From Verrucomicrobiota bacterium (GTDB taxonomy: Bacteria > Verrucomicrobiota > Verrucomicrobiia > Chthoniobacterales > UBA10450): a stretch of 9,415 nt of DNA. Under the pieces are notes generated by a model. That model was given only the letters and a program-made list of their open reading frames with translations, was not told the origin of the DNA and ran no database searches. This document shows positions 5,993-9,415 of this stretch, piece by piece. The DNA lies in NCBI GenBank assembly GCA_003218815.1, contig QHON01000112.1, positions 1-9,415 of the forward strand, given 5' to 3'. Numbering within the stretch: position 1 is the first letter of the stretch; every line of letters begins with the position of its first letter. Position numbers and translations under genes: made by a program.

Positions 5993-6948
5993 GATGAACG
6001 ATTGCCCATCTTTGCCGCTGATTCTTTCCCGCGTCCTGTTTCGCCTCGAGATTTTAGAAGGGTGTAAACAATTTCTAAGCGCGGCAGATTCGCGCCCGCT
6101 GCGGTAGCACGGCGCAGCGGCTCGCCCCAAATCGGATCGATCTCAAGCGGCCGGCCCGCTTCCCAATCCAGTAACGTGGATGGTTTGTACGGGCCGATCG
6201 TTTCTGTTCGCTTCATTTGCTGAGAAGCGGCAGAGCGCTCCAACCGGTATCCGCATTTGTTCGCGGCCTCGATCACCTCCTCCATCAGGCCAAGTGTTGT
6301 CCGCCTCAGATCTTCATCACGAAGAATCGCGGCGGTGTCGATTCCGCCAGCCAGGATCGACAAGCCATTAAACGGAATGTTCCAAACTAATTTCCGCCAT
6401 CGCTCCAACGCGAGATTTTCAACCACGCTGCATTGGACACCACCACGCGTGAATTCCCCGGCCACCTCTTGTGTCCGCAATTGCGGCGCGCGTCCATGTT
6501 CGCCAATCTTGATGTGGCCATAATCGTAGCGCTCGACTTCAGTGGAGGAAGTTCGACTCAGGCAAATGAAGCAAATCGCCCCGAGCACGCGCTTCGCGCC
6601 AAAGTGCTCAGCGAGAAATTCTTCATTGCCAAGACCATTCTGCAACGTCAACAGCATCGTCCGTCGATGCAGGAGCGGCGGAACAAGATCGACGAGATCC
6701 GTATTGGAAGTTGCCTTCACCGCAATCAAAACCAAATCACAAGGGCCAATTTCTTTCGTCGAGTTGTAACAATTGACTTCCGCGAGGCGGAAGTTTTCGC
6801 CTTTGCCGCGGACATATAGTCCGGCGTGATGTACTTCGCTCAAATCGCCGCGCATCAGAAAATGCACGTCGCTACCGGCGTAGGCGAGTTTCGCGCCATA
6901 ATAACTCCCGATCGCTCCCGAGCCAACCACCGCAATACGAAGACTCAT
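5989..6948 (-). CDS. panE: 2-dehydropantoate 2-reductase (ketopantoate reductase)
   Basis: A 319-residue cytoplasmic enzyme that reduces ketopantoate to pantoate with NADPH in pantothenate and coenzyme A synthesis. The N-terminal Rossmann domain starts with IAVVGSGAIGSYYGAKLA (GxGxxG at 9-14). VLIAVKATSNTDL and TLQNGLGNEEFL (Asn104) line the active site. The C-terminal helical domain has ERWRKLVWNIPFNGLS with the catalytic Lys186, and KPSTLLDWEAGRPLEIDPI with Glu269, which binds the substrate hydroxyl in the family. The last 20 residues after TLLKS extend a little past the usual end and overlap the start of ybeY. The ATG is 4 bases after the ndh stop, with only a weak purine-rich stretch before it, so translation is probably coupled to ndh. 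Other members of this ApbA/PanE fold reduce different 2-keto acids, but the motifs fit PanE well. Confidence 0.9.
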   Translation of the reverse strand: MSLRIAVVGSGAIGSYYGAKLAYAGSDVHFLMRGDLSEVHHAGLYVRGKGENFRLAEVNCYNSTKEIGPCDLVLIAVKATSNTDLVDLVPPLLHRRTMLLTLQNGLGNEEFLAEHFGAKRVLGAICFICLSRTSSTEVERYDYGHIKIGEHGRAPQLRTQEVAGEFTRGGVQCSVVENLALERWRKLVWNIPFNGLSILAGGIDTAAILRDEDLRRTTLGLMEEVIEAANKCGYRLERSAASQQMKRTETIGPYKPSTLLDWEAGRPLEIDPIWGEPLRRATAAGANLPRLEIVYTLLKSRGETGRGKESAAKMGNRSS

Positions 6949-6952
6949 CGTT

Positions 6953-8233
6953 TCACGCCGGGGGACGTGTCTCTGACTGAAAGTTTCGGGTAATCAGTCT
7001 GGCGCCTTTGTTGAAGGTGAAATAAGCCCAAGCCCACTGGAAGAGCACAGCGAGCCGATTACGGAAGCCGACCAGAAAAATGATGTGCACAAATAACCAG
7101 ACAAGCCACGCTGGAAGTCCGCTCAGATGCACAAAATTCAAATCCGCGACAGCCTTGTTCCGTCCGATTGTGGCCATGCTCCCCTTGTCCCAGTACCGGA
7201 ATCTTCGTGGTTTGCGATTGGTGATCATCCTGAGAATGTTTCGGGCAGCGTGACGACCTTGCTGCATCGCGACCGGTGAAACACCCGGCAACGGCTCCCC
7301 AGTTTGCTGCGAATAGTTTGCCAGGTCACCAATCACCTGGACTTCGGGATGCCCAGGAATCGTAAGATCGTCATTGACGATGACGCGGCCGACTCGATCG
7401 ACCGGCACGCCGAGTGTTTTACCAACAAACGAAGCATTGTTACCTGCCGCCCAAATTTTCACCCGACACGGAATAAATTCGTCGCCCACTTGCAGTCCGG
7501 CCTCAGTGAGATTGGTGGCGCGTGCGCCCGTGCGCACTTCCACTCCAAGATCGACAAGCTGTTTCATGGCGCTCGCAGACAAATCCTCTGGGAAAGCAGC
7601 CAGTAGACGCGGCTCGCCTTCGATGAGAATCACGCGCGCCTGCGATGGATCGATGTGGCGAAAGTCCTTCGCGAGCGTATAACGCGCGATCTCTGCGATC
7701 GCCCCGGCCATTTCCACACCGGTTGGACCGCCGCCAATGATTACGAACGTCATCGCTGCCTTGCGAGCGGCTTCATCCGTGATTTTTTCCGCATACTCAA
7801 ACGCCATGAGCAAACGGCGCCGCAATTCGATTGCGTCCTCCAGACTCTTTAGGCCCGGCGCTAATCTTTCCCATTCGTTGTGTCCAAAATAGGAATGTCG
7901 GGCGCCGGTAGCGAGGATCAGGAAGTCGTAGGTGATTTCCGTATCCGTTGTCCTTATTTTTTTTGCATTTACGTCCACTGATTGCACTTCCGCGAGCATC
8001 ACTTCTGTATTCTTGCATTTGCTCAATACCGCGCGCACCGGCGCAGCGATGTCGGCCGGCGAAAGCGCCGCTGTCGCCACTTGATAGAGAAGCGGCTGAA
8101 AAAGATGGTAATTGGTGCGGTCGATCACGGTGACGCGCACGTTTTTGCAGGCGAGTTTTTTCGCCGCCTGGAGCCCGCCAAAGCCCGCTCCGACTATCAC
8201 GACGTGTGGTATTTCCGTCGGGGGAGTTTCCAT
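6953..8233 (-). CDS. ndh: Type II NADH dehydrogenase (NDH-2), FAD-dependent
   Basis: A 426-residue single-subunit, non-proton-pumping enzyme passing electrons from NADH to quinone at the inner face of the cytoplasmic membrane. There are two dinucleotide-binding folds: the FAD site VVIVGAGFGG (11-20), followed by TNYHLFQPLLYQVATAALS (40-58), and the NADH site FVIIGGGPTGVEMAG (163-177). ATGAR (109-113) and VIGDLA (300-305) complete the flavin site. The C-terminus has PAWLVWLFVHIIFLVGF (374-390) followed by an amphipathic, aromatic stretch, matching the membrane-anchoring tail of NDH-2. The ATG at 8233 is preferred. The frame opens upstream at 8287, but those 18 residues precede the normal start of the flavin fold. 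No strong ribosome binding site is visible. It heads the run with panE and ybeY and is divergent from rpmI. Confidence 0.9.
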   Translation of the reverse strand: METPPTEIPHVVIVGAGFGGLQAAKKLACKNVRVTVIDRTNYHLFQPLLYQVATAALSPADIAAPVRAVLSKCKNTEVMLAEVQSVDVNAKKIRTTDTEITYDFLILATGARHSYFGHNEWERLAPGLKSLEDAIELRRRLLMAFEYAEKITDEAARKAAMTFVIIGGGPTGVEMAGAIAEIARYTLAKDFRHIDPSQARVILIEGEPRLLAAFPEDLSASAMKQLVDLGVEVRTGARATNLTEAGLQVGDEFIPCRVKIWAAGNNASFVGKTLGVPVDRVGRVIVNDDLTIPGHPEVQVIGDLANYSQQTGEPLPGVSPVAMQQGRHAARNILRMITNRKPRRFRYWDKGSMATIGRNKAVADLNFVHLSGLPAWLVWLFVHIIFLVGFRNRLAVLFQWAWAYFTFNKGARLITRNFQSETRPPA

Positions 8234-8317
8234 ATGGAAGAATGTTCCGAGAAAGAAAACCGATGCGAGAATTTTCTGGTGGAGCAATACTCTGTCCAGC
8301 GACGAACTGAAATGCGT

Positions 8318-8332
8318 TTGTCAGGCTGACAA
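8318..8332. promoter_or_regulatory. Perfect palindrome TTGTCAG-G-CTGACAA in the ndh/rpmI divergent region
   Basis: A perfect inverted repeat of 7 + 1 + 7 bases in the 121-base gap between the divergent ndh and rpmI genes. It could be an operator for a dimeric regulator controlling either gene. Its left arm also supplies the TTGTCA that could be the -35 box of rpmI. The function is inferred from shape and position only. Confidence 0.45.
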
Positions 8333-8345
8333 CTGACGGTATGTT
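8318..8345 (+). promoter_or_regulatory. Possible sigma-70 type promoter of rpmI
   Basis: TTGTCA (8318-8323, 5 of 6 consensus bases), a 16-base spacer, then TATGTT (8340-8345, 4 of 6). Transcription would begin around 8352, only a few bases before the ATG at 8355, so the messenger would be nearly leaderless. This fits the absence of a ribosome binding site, but both points are weak alone. Confidence 0.35.
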
Positions 8346-8354
8346 CTGCGCCTA

Positions 8355-8564
8355 ATGCCGAAATCAATTGCACGCAGCAAGACACGTAAATCAGTGGCAA
8401 AACGTTTCAAAATCACGGCGCGTGGCAAAGTGTTGCGAGCGCAATCCTCGCGCCGACATCTACTCTCGGCTAAGAATGCGAAACGCAAACGCCAGCTTGG
8501 CAAAGCGGCGCGCGTGGATAATACCGACGTCGCCCGGATCAAGGCGAACCTCCCGTTCGGCTAG
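8355..8564 (+). CDS. rpmI: 50S ribosomal protein bL35
   Basis: A 69-residue, very basic protein, close to the usual 64-66. It begins MPKSIARSKTRKSVAKRFKI, then has TARGKVLRAQSSRRHLLSAK and KNAKRKRQLGKAARV, and ends in the DVARIKANLPFG tail. These match the bL35 pattern MPKxKTRKxxAKRFKxTxxGKxxR...HLL..K..KRKRxL. It is a small structural protein of the large ribosomal subunit. In most bacteria it sits between infC and rplT. Here the gene on the left is divergent ndh and about 850 bases to the right contain no rplT. No Shine-Dalgarno sequence precedes the ATG. The 76 bases after the stop hold no hairpin with a T-run. Confidence 0.95.
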   Translation: MPKSIARSKTRKSVAKRFKITARGKVLRAQSSRRHLLSAKNAKRKRQLGKAARVDNTDVARIKANLPFG

Positions 8565-8640
8565 CTAGTGGCTGGCGCGTTGCGGCGGACTGCGCATGCA
8601 AGCACGCGATGTCCGATCGAATCTGCGCGCTCTTGCGGCT

Positions 8641-8844
8641 CTAGTAACGAATTGGGGGTGGGGCGGGCTCTTCGACGGTGGTGGTGTGTATTGTCCTGGT
8701 CGTTACCGACGTGGTAGTTGCCATTTGCCGCATTACCTCTCTAGAATCAGGCCCGGGCTCCGGGCTATAGAGATCACGCCGATTAACGAGAGTCGTGCAC
8801 GAGAACTGAAGGACCACGAGCAAAAGTAATGCCAGCCATTTCAT
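8641..8844 (-). CDS. Small putative lipoprotein, Thr-rich
   Basis: A 67-residue protein I cannot assign to a family. The N-terminus MKWLALLLLVVLQFSC has a positive charge, a hydrophobic core and a Cys at 16 that could be lipidated. The -3 residue is Gln and not the usual Leu, with Leu one place further, so the lipobox is imperfect. The mature part has TTLVNRRDLYSPEPGPD, followed by a Thr-rich stretch (MATTTSVTTRTIHTTT), and ends in a proline-rich EEPAPPPIRY. It would be an envelope-anchored peptide with little folded structure. It is divergent from the SRP RNA and convergent with rpmI. No Shine-Dalgarno sequence is visible. Confidence 0.55.
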   Translation of the reverse strand: MKWLALLLLVVLQFSCTTLVNRRDLYSPEPGPDSREVMRQMATTTSVTTRTIHTTTVEEPAPPPIRY

Positions 8845-8851
8845 GATGTCG

Positions 8852-8880
8852 ATGCAAACAGAAGCGTTCTAGGTTGTCAA
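8852..8880 (-). promoter_or_regulatory. Possible promoter of the small lipoprotein gene
   Basis: A consensus -35 TTGACA (8880-8875 on the minus strand) is followed after 17 bases by a poor -10, TTGCAT (8857-8852). Transcription would start close to the ATG at 8844. Only the -35 box is convincing. Confidence 0.25.
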
Positions 8881-8946
8881 TGCTTGCGATTTTTCCGATC
8901 TATAAAACGCGATTGCACGATATCGATCTTGCAGGAAAATTTGCTC

Positions 8947-9042
8947 TCCGTCAGGGGCTATGGACTGAGGACTTACAAACCCCGCCAGGGCAGGAATGCA
9001 GCAACGGTAGTTTGATCCTCTTTGCCGTAGTTCTCTGGCGGA
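8947..9042 (+). ncRNA. ffs: Small signal recognition particle RNA (4.5S type)
   Basis: The RNA part of the signal recognition particle, which with Ffh targets nascent membrane proteins to the translocon. The diagnostic apical domain is at 8985-9004: CCAGG, then a GCA stem, a GGAA tetraloop (8993-8996), TGC, then AGCA. This is the same plan as the E. coli core, where the stem is UCC/GGA. Below it, CCG (8982-8984) pairs with CGG (9005-9007), CAAAC (8976-8980) with GTTTG (9010-9014), and GAGGA (8967-8971) with TCCTC (9016-9020). The long basal helix pairs 8948-8963 with 9025-9041, with several G-U pairs and one bulge. There is no Alu domain, so this is the short bacterial form of about 96 bases. 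Both ends are estimated from the pairing. Confidence 0.95.
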
Positions 9043-9049
9043 CTTTTTT
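9032..9049 (+). terminator. Intrinsic terminator of the SRP RNA
   Basis: The 3' strand of the SRP basal helix (CTCTGGCGG, to 9041) is followed after two bases by six Ts (9044-9049). The RNA's own closing helix thus probably serves as the terminator hairpin. Confidence 0.6.
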
Positions 9050-9087
9050 GTTGGGCGCGACCGCCGGGCGGGCCGTGCCATTCGGCC

Positions 9088-9375
9088 ATGAAGCTCCTCA
9101 AAGTTAAGACGGCACGTTTTTCTAAGGTGATCGAAACATGTGGTAAACCGGAGGTCTACACGCTTTGGCAAAAACCGGGAGCCGACCGTCACTTCCAATC
9201 GCGGATAAAGAACAACCGCGTGATGACGGTCCAAAAGAGCGAGAGTGGGACAGACTTCGGAATCGTGGGGTTCAACGAGCGAAAAGGCGCGACCTATCTC
9301 GTTTTTCCCAAATCCCTGAAACGATTTGCGGACAAGCGTGTCGTCGGAGTCAACTGGGCGCATATTGGCCAGTAG
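9088..9375 (+). CDS. Small basic protein of unknown function
   Basis: A 95-residue soluble protein, rich in Lys and Arg, with no signal peptide, membrane helix or Cys-based metal site. It reads as a compact alpha/beta fold: KVKTARFSKVIETCGKPEVY, then NRVMTVQKSESGTDFGIVGF and ATYLVFPKSLKRFADKRVVG. I do not recognise a named family. The balance of hydrophobic and charged residues and the regular strand-like pattern suggest a real gene. An opposite-strand frame across 8869-9363 runs through the SRP RNA and is not credible. It starts 46 bases after the SRP RNA and has no Shine-Dalgarno sequence. A GGCCG/CGGCC hairpin (9071-9087) abuts the ATG. The remaining 40 bases of the window hold nothing I recognise. 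Confidence 0.6.
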   Translation: MKLLKVKTARFSKVIETCGKPEVYTLWQKPGADRHFQSRIKNNRVMTVQKSESGTDFGIVGFNERKGATYLVFPKSLKRFADKRVVGVNWAHIGQ

Positions 9376-9415
9376 AGGGCGCTGTACGAGTCGTAAACTG
9401 GCGATGCAGTCAAAC

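Noticed and set aside
5540..6130. Longer ybeY with a start at 6130
   Set aside because: The extra 46 residues overlap panE coding sequence and do not look like YbeY. The GTG at 5992 gives the normal length.
8565..8829. rplT or another ribosomal gene after rpmI
   Set aside because: The plus strand shows no bL20-like text. The frame at 8596-8829 is low-complexity and antisense to the small lipoprotein gene.
8869..9363. 164-residue frame on the minus strand
   Set aside because: It runs antisense through the SRP RNA and the more protein-like plus-strand gene at 9088-9375, and its sequence has no recognisable motif.

Overview
This window looks like a chromosomal stretch of a free-living, moderately GC-rich bacterium. 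My best guess is a soil or freshwater member of the Verrucomicrobia (Chthoniobacterales-like). The guess rests on a fused trehalose synthase-maltokinase, a clpS gene followed directly by a DUF2017 gene, a CADD-type TenA-fold gene, and the general style of the proteins. It is an inference from protein character, not from a marker-gene comparison. Most of the window is ordinary housekeeping sequence. I do not see a mobile element, CRISPR array, tRNA, rRNA or phage gene.

Layout. 1-161 (-): start of a CADD/TenA-like gene that runs off the left edge. 191-270: an imperfect inverted repeat built from 10-base CACAGATT-like units. 276-3430 (-): a treS-mak fusion gene for converting maltose, trehalose and maltose-1-phosphate, broken by two separate out-of-frame gaps. 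All catalytic motifs are still present, but the protein would be made in three pieces. 3670-4549 (+): an ECF-type sigma factor gene overlapping a very short RskA-like anti-sigma gene that has no membrane segment. 4546-8233 (-): a run of five genes transcribed in the order ndh (type II NADH dehydrogenase), panE (ketopantoate reductase), ybeY (rRNA maturation endonuclease), clpS (N-degron adaptor) and a DUF2017 gene. ndh-panE, panE-ybeY and clpS-DUF2017 are tightly spaced or overlapping. About 160 bases separate ybeY from clpS.

8355-8564 (+): rpmI (ribosomal protein bL35), divergent from ndh across a short region holding a perfect 15-base palindrome, and without its usual neighbours infC and rplT. 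8641-8844 (-): a small lipoprotein-like gene. 8947-9042 (+): a small signal recognition particle RNA, recognised by its conserved GGAA-capped core and full-length pairing, followed by a T-run. 9088-9375 (+): a small basic protein of unknown function.

The genes do not form one dedicated pathway. Two small modules stand out: the sigma/anti-sigma pair and the clpS-DUF2017 pair. The points most worth a second look are the doubly interrupted treS-mak gene, the 10-base-unit inverted repeat beside it, the membrane-less anti-sigma factor, the Asp in place of the third metal-binding His of YbeY, and the clpS-DUF2017 coupling. I did not find clear evidence for a wholly new system.
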